DNA of 64,000 nt from Limosilactobacillus gastricus DSM 16045 (GTDB taxonomy: Bacteria > Bacillota > Bacilli > Lactobacillales > Lactobacillaceae): assembly GCF_001434365.1 (NCBI RefSeq), contig NZ_AZFN01000007.1, positions 20,747 to 84,746 on the forward strand. Direction: 5' to 3'. Under the pieces are notes generated by a model, which saw only the letters and a program-made list of their open reading frames with translations, searched no databases and was not told the DNA's origin. Made by a program: the position numbers and the translations under genes. Each line of letters begins with the position of its first letter. Within the stretch, counting starts at the first letter, position 1. Of this stretch, positions 17,502 through 25,278 are shown in pieces.

Positions 17502-17546
17502 ATGTTACAACAAGTCACTAATCAATCATGGCAAAGCCAGCGTTAG
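17502..17546 (+). CDS. Trp-containing leader peptide (14 aa), putative attenuator
   Basis: ATG at 17502 with AACGAAAGGAAG upstream opens a 14-codon frame (M-L-Q-Q-V-T-N-Q-S-W-Q-S-Q-R) ending in TAG at 17544-17546. The single Trp codon lies inside a small hairpin (TGGC-AAA-GCCA) and near the arm AGCCAGC that pairs downstream. A strong terminator and then a tryptophan transporter operon follow. The same 12-base ribosome-binding context precedes the Tyr-rich leader at 13153. Function inferred. Confidence 0.7.
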   Translation: MLQQVTNQSWQSQR

Positions 17547-17692
17547 GTTGTTTTTTGTGTAACTGCACAGATGCAACCGATCAGAGTTCATCTGTGCTGG
17601 CTAATTTTCCTATACAAAAGCCCGCACATGAAAGAAGTGTGCGGGAGTTGCCAAACCGGCATTCCTGTTTACTCGGGAATGCCGGTTTTTTT
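17535..17692 (+). promoter_or_regulatory. Attenuator region before trpXYZ
   Basis: AGCCAGC (17535-17541, in the leader codons) pairs with GCTGGCT (17596-17602). GCACAGATG (17565-17573) pairs with CATCTGTGC (17589-17597), and CCCGCACA (17621-17628) with TGTGCGGG (17638-17645). The final hairpin has a 13-bp perfect stem (17653-17665 with 17676-17688) followed by seven T, a textbook intrinsic terminator 44 bp before trpX. TGTGC (17593-17597) can alternatively pair with GCACA (17624-17628), giving mutually exclusive folds. Confidence 0.75.
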
Positions 17693-17735
17693 ATTCGAGA
17701 ATTAGCTTTTTAAATCAATTGGAGGAATTAACATT

Positions 17736-18728
17736 ATGAAACGTTTATACACTATTATTGGGATCTTAGTCGCCGTCGTGATCATTGCCTTAGTTGGCAA
17801 TCAACTTAGCCAACGCTCAAATTCAACTAAACCCACGGTCGGTATCTTACAGTTGATGTCACATCCGTCACTGAATCAAATTCATAAAGGTGTCATTACC
17901 GGTTTGAAAGAAGAGGGTTACGTTAACGGAAAAAACATCAAGATTGATTTTCAAAATGCAGAAAATGATCAGAGTAACTTGAAGAGTATGGCAGAAAAAT
18001 TTAAAAACGAAAACGCTAAAGTTACCATTGGGATTACTACCCAAGCCGTCCAAGCCCTCGCTAATGCTTCCAGCAAAACACCGATCGTTATGGGAGCGGT
18101 CTCCGATCCCGTTGGCTCAGGAATTGTCAAAAGCTTAAAGCACACGGGCAATAATGTTACCGGAGTTCAGCACGTTGAACCCGTCGCTCAACAAGCCAAG
18201 TTAATTCGGACCTTATTACCCAACGTTAAAACTATCGGGGTCATCTATAACGCGGGTGATGATGCGGCCACCGGTGAAGTGAAGTTATTCCAATCACTAA
18301 TGGAAAAACAAGGGATCACGGTTAAGACCTACACCATTACTTCCACTAATGATATTGACCAAGTCAGCGCCAACATGGCGAGTGAAGTTGAAGCGGTTTA
18401 CGTACCAACTGACAATACGGTTGCCGCTGGGATTCAAACACTTTTAAAGAATACTGATAGTGCAAACGTTCCCGTTTTTGGGAGTGTCCAATCCATGATT
18501 AAATCGGGTGCCGTGGCTACCTACAGTATCAGTCAATATGATATGGGTGTGTTAACCGGGAAAATGGCCGGTCAAATTCTTAAGGGTAAGAAACCTTCCG
18601 CCATGCCCGTTCAACATGTCAAAACCGGTCATTACTACATTAACACTACTGCCGCCAAGAAGTTTAATATCACCATTCCACAATCAATTTTAAAGAGTGC
18701 CAAGAAAGACGGGGTTATTTACAAATGA
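17736..18728 (+). CDS. trpX: Tryptophan ABC transporter substrate-binding protein TrpX
   Basis: This is the binding component of the TrpXYZ importer (ABC_sub_bind family). The 330-residue protein has one N-terminal hydrophobic segment (about 5-23) with no lipobox cysteine, so it is probably membrane-anchored. The V-G-I-L-Q-L-M-S-H-P-S-L and P-I-V-M-G-A-V-S-D-P-V-G-S-G motifs are typical. GGAGGAAT precedes the start. It overlaps trpY by four bases. Substrate assignment rests on family similarity plus the Trp codon in the leader. Confidence 0.88.
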   Translation: MKRLYTIIGILVAVVIIALVGNQLSQRSNSTKPTVGILQLMSHPSLNQIHKGVITGLKEEGYVNGKNIKIDFQNAENDQSNLKSMAEKFKNENAKVTIGITTQAVQALANASSKTPIVMGAVSDPVGSGIVKSLKHTGNNVTGVQHVEPVAQQAKLIRTLLPNVKTIGVIYNAGDDAATGEVKLFQSLMEKQGITVKTYTITSTNDIDQVSANMASEVEAVYVPTDNTVAAGIQTLLKNTDSANVPVFGSVQSMIKSGAVATYSISQYDMGVLTGKMAGQILKGKKPSAMPVQHVKTGHYYINTTAAKKFNITIPQSILKSAKKDGVIYK

Positions 18729-19621
18729 GTATTATTCTTTCCGCTATCGGTCAAGGTCTCCTCTGGGGGCTTTTAGGACTTGGCCTGTATCTTACCTTTC
18801 GAATCCTTGATTTTCCAGACTTAACCGTTGAAGGAACTTTTCCTTTAGGCGCCTGTGTCTGTGTCGCTGCCATTACACATGGTTTATCACCATTTATTGG
18901 CTTACTACTCTCCCTTTTAGCCGGGGCCTTAGCTGGCCTCGCCACGGGCCTTTTATACACCAAATTAAACATTCCCAATATTCTCGCGGGAATCTTAGTA
19001 ATGACAGGGATGTACTCCATTGATTTACGGATCCTTGGTCGATCAAATGTTGGGTTATTGAATTATCAAACCTTTTTCATTTACGACTTCATTCAACAAC
19101 TACCAGATTATTTGGGTGCCATTGTAATTGGGGTCATCTTCGTAGTAGTTGTGATTACCATCTTAACCGGCTTTATTAATACTGATTTAGGTCAGGCATT
19201 TGTCGCCACCGGTGATAATGAACGCATGGCGGCTTCCTTTGGGATTAACACCGATAATACCAAGATCCTTGGTTTAATGGTCTCAAACGGGATCATTGGT
19301 TTAGCTGGCGGGATGATTGCCCAGCATGATGGCTACGCGGACGTCAATATGGGAATTGGAACGATTGTGATCGGCTTAGCCGCCATCATTATCGGAGAAG
19401 TCCTGTTACCAAATCTTTCTTTAAGTGGTCGGTTAATTGCCATTATTATCGGGAGCATTGCTTACCGTTTTGTCATCTTAATCGTCTTACAACTCGGCTT
19501 TAATACCAATGACACTAAACTCCTCTCCGCTATCATCCTGGCCCTTTGTTTAGCCATTCCAGTACTCCGCCACAAGCTAAAACTCGATCACTTATTCAAC
19601 CAAGGAGAGCAAAAATCATGA
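18725..19621 (+). CDS. trpY: Tryptophan ABC transporter permease TrpY
   Basis: The 298-residue permease is of the BPD_transp_2 type (branched-chain amino-acid permease-like), with about eight or nine membrane segments. L-D-F-P-D-L-T-V-E-G-T-F-P-L-G-A near residue 30 is the family signature. The start codon overlaps the trpX stop in an ATGA arrangement, implying translational coupling, and the end overlaps trpZ by four bases. Confidence 0.88.
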   Translation: MSIILSAIGQGLLWGLLGLGLYLTFRILDFPDLTVEGTFPLGACVCVAAITHGLSPFIGLLLSLLAGALAGLATGLLYTKLNIPNILAGILVMTGMYSIDLRILGRSNVGLLNYQTFFIYDFIQQLPDYLGAIVIGVIFVVVVITILTGFINTDLGQAFVATGDNERMAASFGINTDNTKILGLMVSNGIIGLAGGMIAQHDGYADVNMGIGTIVIGLAAIIIGEVLLPNLSLSGRLIAIIIGSIAYRFVILIVLQLGFNTNDTKLLSAIILALCLAIPVLRHKLKLDHLFNQGEQKS

Positions 19622-20379
19622 CGACTTTATTGGAACTTAACCATATTTCAACGACTGTTAATGCTGGAACTCCTAATGAAAGGACTATCTTAAAAGACTT
19701 AAATCTAACAGTTGAACAAGGCGAATTTATCACCCTACTGGGGACTAATGGAGCTGGTAAATCGACGCTTTTAAACGTTATTAATGGTTCTTTAAGACCA
19801 AGCCACGGTCAAGTAGTAGTTGATCAACATCCGGTCACGAAATTACCAGAGGCGAAGCGGGCCAAATACATTGCCCAGGTCTTTCAAGATCCAAAATTAG
19901 GCACTGCTCCCCGGATGACGGTCGCCGAAAACCTCCTCTTAGCCGCCAAACGTGGCCAACGGCGCTCCTTAATCCCGCGTCGATTAAATGCCCATCTTGA
20001 CGAATTCAAGCAATTAACCAGTCAATTACCTAACGGCTTAAGTGATCGTTTGACCACCGCTGCTGGCGAACTTTCAGGTGGCCAGCGCCAAACCCTGAGC
20101 TTTTTAATGGCGACCATGACTAAACCACAACTACTCTTATTAGATGAACATACCGCAGCTCTAGATCCCAATACTAGCCACCAGTTAATGACCTTGACGG
20201 ATCAGGTTGTCACCCAACAAGAACTAACCTGCATTATGATTACCCATCAAATTAAAGATGCTTTAAAGTATGGTAACCGAATCATCATTTTAAATCAGGG
20301 CCAAATCGTCCTGGACGTTAAAGGCACCGACCGTTCAGACTTATCTGAAGCTGACCTTCTCCAATATTTTGAAGCCTGA
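19618..20379 (+). CDS. trpZ: Tryptophan ABC transporter ATP-binding protein TrpZ
   Basis: The 253-residue ABC ATPase has Walker A G-T-N-G-A-G-K-S-T (about 40-48), Q-loop V-F-Q-D-P, signature L-S-G-G-Q-R-Q, Walker B L-L-L-L-D-E-H-T-A-A-L-D-P and an I-T-H-Q switch. The ATG at 19618 is chosen because AAGGAGAG precedes it and it overlaps the trpY stop as ATGA; an upstream in-frame ATG at 19546 lies deep inside trpY. It closes the trpXYZ operon before a terminator. Confidence 0.9.
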   Translation: MTTLLELNHISTTVNAGTPNERTILKDLNLTVEQGEFITLLGTNGAGKSTLLNVINGSLRPSHGQVVVDQHPVTKLPEAKRAKYIAQVFQDPKLGTAPRMTVAENLLLAAKRGQRRSLIPRRLNAHLDEFKQLTSQLPNGLSDRLTTAAGELSGGQRQTLSFLMATMTKPQLLLLDEHTAALDPNTSHQLMTLTDQVVTQQELTCIMITHQIKDALKYGNRIIILNQGQIVLDVKGTDRSDLSEADLLQYFEA

Positions 20380-20435
20380 ATAGATTTTTAGGCTTTTCGC
20401 TACGGGACGAGTAAAATATAACTATATCTAAAATT

Positions 20436-20459
20436 AAGACTGCATTGGCAGTCTTTTTT
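20436..20459 (+). terminator. Terminator after trpXYZ
   Basis: AAGACTGC-ATTG-GCAGTCTT, an 8-bp perfect stem with a tetraloop, followed by a T run. Confidence 0.85.
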
Positions 20460-20477
20460 ATCTAGCGAGGTGATCTA

Positions 20478-21440
20478 ATGCCATCAGAAAAACAAAAATT
20501 TATGCTTTCAGGATTAGCAACCGTTCTAGGAGCGGCTGGAATTAGTTTTCTGGTAAGTGAAAAATTATTTAAAATTGCCTTCCAACGGGTTAATTATGTC
20601 CCGGAGACCTCAGCTGACAAACAAAAATATGCCGACTTATATTGGGATTACGTCGCTTGGTTTAAAAAAGTTAATAAGGAACATTGGACCTTTTCGATGG
20701 ATGACGATGACGACTTGATGTCCGCATACTTTATTCCAGCCAAAGAACCATCACTAAAAGCCGTAGTAATCTCACATGGTTATAGAGGCAATGGCGAAAC
20801 GATGGCTAATTACGCAAAAATGTTTTATGAACTTGGTTTTAACGTTTTATTACCAGATGATCGTGGTCATGGTCAAAGTGCCGGTAGTTACATTAGTTTT
20901 GGTTGGTTAGATCGCATTGATTACCAGACCTGGCTTCATAAATTAATTGCGCGGCTGGGTGACCAAGTCAAAATCGTCCTCTTTGGGGTTTCCATGGGCG
21001 GGGCAACCGTTGAAATGTTAAGCGGGGATGAGTTGCCCGCACAAGTTAAATGCATTATTGCTGATTGTGGCTATTCCAGTATTGAAGATGAGTTGCAATA
21101 TCTGCTCAAACGGCAATATCACTTACCGGCCCATCCCTTTTTACCAATGGTCTCAACTATTAATCGTCATCGCTTAGGATATTACCTTAAAGACGTTTCA
21201 TCAACGAACCAACTCAAGAAAAATACGCGACCGATTTTCTTTATCCATGGCGAAAAAGACGTTTATGTCCCTAGTTGGATGGCCCTGGAAAATTATCAAG
21301 CAACGGAAGCACCGAAGAAACTCTGGCTGGTTAACCAAGCTACCCATGCGGAAAGTTTTTGGATTAATCCCGTTGATTATCAAGACCACATTACCGAATT
21401 TCTGCAACAATACTTTGATAATCCAACTACCAAACAATAA
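20478..21440 (+). CDS. Alpha/beta hydrolase (S33/monoacylglycerol lipase-like)
   Basis: The 320-residue protein has an N-terminal hydrophobic segment (about 9-27), probably a membrane anchor with the hydrolase outside. Visible are an S-H-G-Y-R-G-N oxyanion region, D-D-R-G-H-G-Q-S, nucleophile elbow G-V-S-M-G-G, acid in H-G-E-K-D-V-Y-V-P, and a late T-H-A-E-S histidine. GAGGTGA precedes the start. The substrate cannot be told from sequence; esterase/lipase or peptidase activity is possible. It is a single-gene unit bounded by terminators. Confidence 0.88.
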   Translation: MPSEKQKFMLSGLATVLGAAGISFLVSEKLFKIAFQRVNYVPETSADKQKYADLYWDYVAWFKKVNKEHWTFSMDDDDDLMSAYFIPAKEPSLKAVVISHGYRGNGETMANYAKMFYELGFNVLLPDDRGHGQSAGSYISFGWLDRIDYQTWLHKLIARLGDQVKIVLFGVSMGGATVEMLSGDELPAQVKCIIADCGYSSIEDELQYLLKRQYHLPAHPFLPMVSTINRHRLGYYLKDVSSTNQLKKNTRPIFFIHGEKDVYVPSWMALENYQATEAPKKLWLVNQATHAESFWINPVDYQDHITEFLQQYFDNPTTKQ

Positions 21441-21480
21441 CATGGCTGGGAAGATCACCTTTCTTCACCAGCCATGTTAT
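21439..21480. terminator. Bidirectional terminator
   Basis: AACATGGCTGG (21439-21449) pairs with CCAGCCATGTT (21468-21478), 11 bp perfect, between the convergent hydrolase and XRE genes. It begins on the hydrolase stop codon. Confidence 0.8.
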
Positions 21481-22098
21481 TTATCGTTTATATTTTAAGA
21501 CGATATGAATCAGGATCAAGGTAGCACCAACCCCGAAAATCGCCCCGCCTAGATACGAAAAGAGATCGTCATTGATTAATATTGCCGTCATTCCGCCAAT
21601 GACAACCAATCCAATTGAAGTCACCAAGAGCCAATTACTTTTCATGATGGTTTCAATCCGTTCCTGCTTTTTTTGATCATTATTTACCTTCATCTCGATT
21701 GCGACACCATATAAAATGGCAATACTATTTAAAATTACAATTGCCACAAAGATGTAACCTACTATGTCGGTACTATTAATCATCCCGTTTGCATCCGCCA
21801 AAGTAAAAACCAAACAGATTAGGTTGATAAATTGTAACAAGACTATTAATGGTCGAATATTCTTTCTGACTTGTTGTTTAATAATTTGGTCTTTCATTTT
21901 CCCGTCCTCCTTTAATAATTGATCAATCGAGAGGTCAAAATATTCACTCAGTCGAATCAACATCGCAAGATCAGGATACGAGCGTTCATTTTCCCAACTT
22001 GAAATTGTTTTTCGTGATACGGACAAATCCTTGGCTATTTGGGCTTGGGTCACTTGTCGTGCTTGTCTTGATGCTTTTAATTGTTGACCTAAGTTCAT
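21481..22098 (-). CDS. XRE-family regulator with C-terminal membrane domain
   Basis: The 205-residue protein has an N-terminal XRE helix-turn-helix (T-Q-A-Q-I-A-K-D-L-S-V-S-R-K-T-I-S-S-W-E-N, about residues 17-37). A linker and four hydrophobic segments follow (about 84-102, 112-132, 154-174, 180-200). Such membrane-tethered regulators are common in lactobacilli and may sense envelope state; the signal is unknown. GAGGTGG precedes the start. An 11-bp inverted repeat at 22122-22159 lies just upstream. Confidence 0.88.
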   Translation of the reverse strand: MNLGQQLKASRQARQVTQAQIAKDLSVSRKTISSWENERSYPDLAMLIRLSEYFDLSIDQLLKEDGKMKDQIIKQQVRKNIRPLIVLLQFINLICLVFTLADANGMINSTDIVGYIFVAIVILNSIAILYGVAIEMKVNNDQKKQERIETIMKSNWLLVTSIGLVVIGGMTAILINDDLFSYLGGAIFGVGATLILIHIVLKYKR

Positions 22099-22121
22099 TT
22101 GACCACCTCAAACTTTTAATT

Positions 22122-22159
22122 AATTTGAAATCGAAGGCGCGCTTAGTTGATTTCAAATT
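22122..22159. promoter_or_regulatory. Inverted repeat upstream of the membrane XRE regulator
   Basis: AATTTGAAATC (22122-22132) and GATTTCAAATT (22149-22159) are perfect 11-bp arms around a GC-rich centre. The position 23-60 bp before the regulator start suggests an operator. Confidence 0.5.
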
Positions 22160-22196
22160 TTATGATAACGAATCTTTGGAAACCTGACTAGCTATG

Positions 22197-22218
22197 ATCC
22201 GGTTACATCCGGATTTTT
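22197..22218 (+). terminator. Small orphan terminator-like hairpin
   Basis: ATCCGG-TTACAT-CCGGAT followed by five T. No plus-strand gene precedes it, so it may end an undetected short transcript or be incidental. Confidence 0.45.
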
Positions 22219-22236
22219 CAAGAGTTTACCTATTAT

Positions 22237-22250
22237 ATTGCCCGGGAAAT
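22237..22250. promoter_or_regulatory. Noc-site-like palindrome, one mismatch
   Basis: ATTGCCCGGGAAAT differs from ATTTCCCGGGAAAT at one base. It is intergenic, 24 bp upstream of the -35 of the FYFWF leader promoter. Confidence 0.45.
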
Positions 22251-22273
22251 AATTGACGATTCAGAAATCCCCC

Positions 22274-22301
22274 TTGACAATTATTAAAATTAAATTAGAA
22301 T
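22274..22301 (+). promoter_or_regulatory. Promoter of the aromatic leader and aminotransferase operon
   Basis: TTGACA (22274-22279), a 16-bp spacer and TAGAAT (22296-22301), about 30 bp before the leader start codon. Confidence 0.72.
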
Positions 22302-22331
22302 AAAACTATCAATTAGTAAACGAGGTTCATT

Positions 22332-22394
22332 ATGTCAGGTCTAACAAACTTACAATTAAAGATGACCTTTTATTTCTGGTTCCAGCATTCCTAG
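22332..22394 (+). CDS. Aromatic leader peptide with F-Y-F-W-F run (20 aa), putative attenuator
   Basis: ATG at 22332 with CGAGG upstream opens a 20-codon frame ending in TAG at 22392-22394. Codons 13-17 are TTT TAT TTC TGG TTC, encoding F-Y-F-W-F, a run covering all three aromatic amino acids. The TTC TGG TTC codons form one arm of a hairpin whose other arm starts at the stop codon, as in classical attenuators. It precedes an aminotransferase and a D-2-hydroxyacid dehydrogenase. The reading is direct; the regulatory role is inferred. Confidence 0.85.
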   Translation: MSGLTNLQLKMTFYFWFQHS

Positions 22395-22513
22395 GACCAG
22401 AACGTTTTGTGATGGTTTCTAGGACTTATCCCGGAAGCCATTCATGATCTTCTTTTACTAAAGAATAAATCACGATAGCCATCCGGGTGTTGAGAAATCA
22501 ACCCCGGATTTTT
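22374..22513 (+). promoter_or_regulatory. Attenuator with mutually exclusive hairpins and terminator
   Basis: Hairpin 1:2 pairs TTCTGG/TCC (22374-22383, the F-W-F codons) with GGACCAGAA (22394-22402). Hairpin 2:3 pairs CCTAG (22390-22394) and ACC (22396-22398) with GGT (22414-22416) and CTAGG (22419-22423), excluding 1:2. The terminator pairs ATCCGGG (22481-22487) with CCCGGAT (22503-22509), plus GTTGA/TCAAC, followed by T residues. A competing antiterminator pairs CCCGGA (22430-22435) with TCCGGG (22482-22487) and encloses TTCTTT/AAAGAA. Pairings were found by eye. Confidence 0.8.
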
Positions 22514-22532
22514 GTTTATAAGGAGGACAACC

Positions 22533-23708
22533 ATGCCACATTCAAATTTAGCAATTCGCTATAATTACCATCTTGATGAAATCAAACCCAATAATATTTT
22601 AACCTTCAATCAAGAAATTAGTTCCATCCCCGATATTGTCAAATTAACCTTAGGTGAACCAGATTTTAACGTCCCGGAAATCGGCAAACAAGCCGCCATT
22701 GCCAGTATCGAAAATAATGATTCTCATTATGCTCCCGGAACTGGCTCTGAGGCCCTGCGAAAGGCCATTGCTGACTTTTTAAAGGTCCGCTACCAATTAA
22801 CTTACAGTCCTGACCAAGAAATAGTGGTGACGATCGGTGCGACAGAGGCCATCTATGCTTCCTTAAATGCCCTGCTTAATCCTGGAGATAAGGTTTTGAT
22901 CCCCACCCCTACCTTCCCGCTTTACGAAACGGTGGTCCGGATGTTAGGCGGTGTCCCGATTAATCTTGATACGAGTTCTAATAACTTCGTCTTATCGCCA
23001 GCGATGGTAAAAGCTGCGCTCGATGAATACGGTCCTGCCGTCAAAGCAGTCATTTTAAACTACCCCTCCAATCCAACGGGAGTTACTTATTCCGCTAGCG
23101 ACTTGCAGGCCTTAGCAGAGGTACTCGCCCAGAGCAAGGCGGTGGTGATTGCAGATGAAATTTACTCCGAACTCTTATATGATGGCCAACACGTTTCGAT
23201 CGCTACTTATTTACCTGAACAAACCTTAGTCTTAAATGGGGCTTCGAAGTCCCATGCCATGACTGGTTATCGGATTGGCTTCATTGCCGGACCAACAGAA
23301 ATCATGCAGAAAGTCAGTCTCGTCCATAATTTAATGATTACTTCCCCATCTGATCCAGCCATGGCCGCCGCCGTCCCTTGTTTTGGAACGGAAACCGGTC
23401 GACAAGCATCCGTTGAAATGCGCGCTGCTTACCAAATCCGGCGGGATTACATGGTTGAAGAACTAACTAATCTTGGCTTTACAGTAGCCAAACCAAACGG
23501 GGCCTTTTATATCTTCGCGCAAATCCCTCATCAGTACGGGAGCGACGATGTCCAATTTGCCCGTGATTTGGCACAAGAAGCTCAAGTTGCTACCATCCCT
23601 GGATCTTTCTTCGGTCCTGGGGGTGAGGGTTACTTACGGATGAGTTACGCCACCAGTTTAGATGACTTGAAAACGGCAATCAGCCGAATCCAGAATTTTC
23701 TTAATTAG
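22533..23708 (+). CDS. PLP-dependent class I aminotransferase, probable aromatic aminotransferase
   Basis: The 391-residue fold-type I aminotransferase has the P-S-N-P-T-G-V motif, D-E-I-Y-S-E, the PLP lysine in N-G-A-S-K-S-H-A-M-T-G-Y-R-I-G (near residue 235), and a late Y-L-R-M-S-Y arginine. The ATG at 22533 follows AAGGAGG; an upstream in-frame ATG at 22512 lies in the terminator. The F-Y-F-W-F leader and the following 2-hydroxyacid dehydrogenase suggest it interconverts aromatic amino acids and their 2-oxo acids. PatA/AraT-like specificity cannot be proven from sequence. Confidence 0.88.
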   Translation: MPHSNLAIRYNYHLDEIKPNNILTFNQEISSIPDIVKLTLGEPDFNVPEIGKQAAIASIENNDSHYAPGTGSEALRKAIADFLKVRYQLTYSPDQEIVVTIGATEAIYASLNALLNPGDKVLIPTPTFPLYETVVRMLGGVPINLDTSSNNFVLSPAMVKAALDEYGPAVKAVILNYPSNPTGVTYSASDLQALAEVLAQSKAVVIADEIYSELLYDGQHVSIATYLPEQTLVLNGASKSHAMTGYRIGFIAGPTEIMQKVSLVHNLMITSPSDPAMAAAVPCFGTETGRQASVEMRAAYQIRRDYMVEELTNLGFTVAKPNGAFYIFAQIPHQYGSDDVQFARDLAQEAQVATIPGSFFGPGGEGYLRMSYATSLDDLKTAISRIQNFLN

Positions 23709-23723
23709 AAAGGAGTTTTCCCA

Positions 23724-24713
23724 ATGACCACAATCTTAATGACCAGTGTTCGTGATGATGAAATGGCTGCAATCAACCAATATGCTGAACAACATAATAT
23801 CACCATCAAAACCACCCCAAAATTAATTGAAGACGCCCTTGATCTGACCACTGATATCGATGGTTTAGTGATCCAACAACGAGATCCCGTTCCCGACCAT
23901 GTTTACCCCATCTTAAAGGAACACGGCTTAAAGCAACTAGCATCACGAACGGCCGGTTATGATATGGTGAATGTCCCCTTAGCTCATGAAAATGGGTTAA
24001 TCGTTACCAATGTCCCGGCCTACTCCCCACGAAGCGTTGCCGAATTTGCTCTCATGCAAATTTTTCGTTTATTACGGAACACCTATGCCTTTGACCACCG
24101 CGTTGCGCAAAATGACTTCCGCTGGGCTGGATTACAATCGCTCGAAATTCACTCAGCCACCATTGGAATCATCGGGGTTGGCCGTATTGGTGGAACCCTA
24201 GCCAAACTTTTAAAGGCCTTAGATGCCCGCGTCTTAGGCTATGATGTCAAACCCCGGAGTGACTTAGCGGGAATTGTTGAATATGTATCTAAAGATGAAC
24301 TTCTTCAACAAAGTGACGTGGTTTCGTTACATGTAGATCTTAACCCAACTTCCGTTAATTTATTAACGGCATCAGATTTCCGATTAATGAAAGCTAGCGC
24401 CGGCCTCGTGAATGCTAGTCGGGGACCGGTCGTTAATACAAGTGATCTCATCACGGCTTTAGAAGAACATACGATTAAAGCAGTCGCCTTAGATACGGTT
24501 GAAGGTGAAGGACCCGTCTTCAATGCTGACCTGCATCAAAAAGGAATTTCGGATCTTCAAATTGCTAAACTCCACGCTTTAGATAATGTTATTTTGACTC
24601 CCCACGTTGCCTTCTTTACTAATATTGCTGTTCAAAACATGGTTGACTTCGCCCTTGATGATGTCCTGACTATTTTGAACGGTGGTCATTCTAGTCACGA
24701 AATTAAGCCATAA
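23724..24713 (+). CDS. D-2-hydroxyacid dehydrogenase (D-LDH/HicDH family)
   Basis: This NAD-dependent enzyme reduces 2-oxo acids to D-2-hydroxy acids. The 329-residue protein has the Rossmann motif G-V-G-R-I-G near residue 153, substrate arginine in N-A-S-R-G-P-V-V-N, E in the V-E-G-E-G region, and the catalytic histidine in T-P-H-V-A-F-F-T. AAAGGAG precedes the start, 15 bp after the aminotransferase. Paired with it under an aromatic leader, it probably makes phenyllactate, hydroxyphenyllactate or indolelactate from aromatic 2-oxo acids. D-lactate dehydrogenase is the alternative. Confidence 0.88.
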   Translation: MTTILMTSVRDDEMAAINQYAEQHNITIKTTPKLIEDALDLTTDIDGLVIQQRDPVPDHVYPILKEHGLKQLASRTAGYDMVNVPLAHENGLIVTNVPAYSPRSVAEFALMQIFRLLRNTYAFDHRVAQNDFRWAGLQSLEIHSATIGIIGVGRIGGTLAKLLKALDARVLGYDVKPRSDLAGIVEYVSKDELLQQSDVVSLHVDLNPTSVNLLTASDFRLMKASAGLVNASRGPVVNTSDLITALEEHTIKAVALDTVEGEGPVFNADLHQKGISDLQIAKLHALDNVILTPHVAFFTNIAVQNMVDFALDDVLTILNGGHSSHEIKP

Positions 24714-24718
24714 ATTTA

Positions 24719-24776
24719 AAAATAGAGATAGTATGAGGTTCACTTCAAATGAAGCTCCTGCATACTATCTCTATTT
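24719..24776. terminator. Strong bidirectional terminator
   Basis: A 16-bp perfect stem (AAATAGAGATAGTATG with CATACTATCTCTATTT) between the dehydrogenase and the convergent rlmH, overlapping the rlmH stop codon. Confidence 0.85.
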
Positions 24777-25254
24777 ATTTATGGTAAGGCAACCCATTAA
24801 TAATGGTATAGGCACGATAAACCTGCTCCGTTAATACCAATCGCATTAACTGGTGTGGTAAAGTGAACCGTCCAAAAGAAATGGTCGTATTAGCCCGTTG
24901 CATAACCGCTTGACTCAACCCCAATGAGCCACCAATCACAAAAGTTAGATCACTATGCCCATAAGTGGTTAATTGATTAATCTCCTTAGCAAACTCCTCG
25001 GAAGATCGTTCTTGACCTTGAATCGCTAAAGCAAAAACGTATTCCCGGTCCTTAATCTTATCTAGAATGCGAGCTCCTTCTTTTTCCATTACGCTCTGCA
25101 TTTCGGCTGAACTTAATGATTCTGGGGCCTTCTCATCTGGAACTTCAATTATTTCAAATTTGGTATAGCGATTGAGGCGTTTGGCATACTCCGCGATACC
25201 TGCTTTAAAATACTTTTCTTTGAGCTTGCCTACTCCGATTATTTTGATCGTCAT
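24775..25254 (-). CDS. rlmH: 23S rRNA pseudouridine-1915 N3-methyltransferase RlmH
   Basis: This SPOUT-class methyltransferase modifies pseudouridine 1915 in helix 69 of 23S rRNA. At 159 residues it is full length, with the S-adenosylmethionine-knot motif F-V-I-G-G-S-L-G-L near residue 105 and the C-terminal [17 protein letters not shown]. It is a usual neighbour of the wal-htrA block in lactic acid bacteria. Its upstream region is the DnaA-box cluster at 25279-25551. Confidence 0.97.
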   Translation of the reverse strand: MTIKIIGVGKLKEKYFKAGIAEYAKRLNRYTKFEIIEVPDEKAPESLSSAEMQSVMEKEGARILDKIKDREYVFALAIQGQERSSEEFAKEINQLTTYGHSDLTFVIGGSLGLSQAVMQRANTTISFGRFTLPHQLMRLVLTEQVYRAYTIINGLPYHK

Positions 25255-25278
25255 TTGTTTTCCTGCTCCTTTTTCTAC

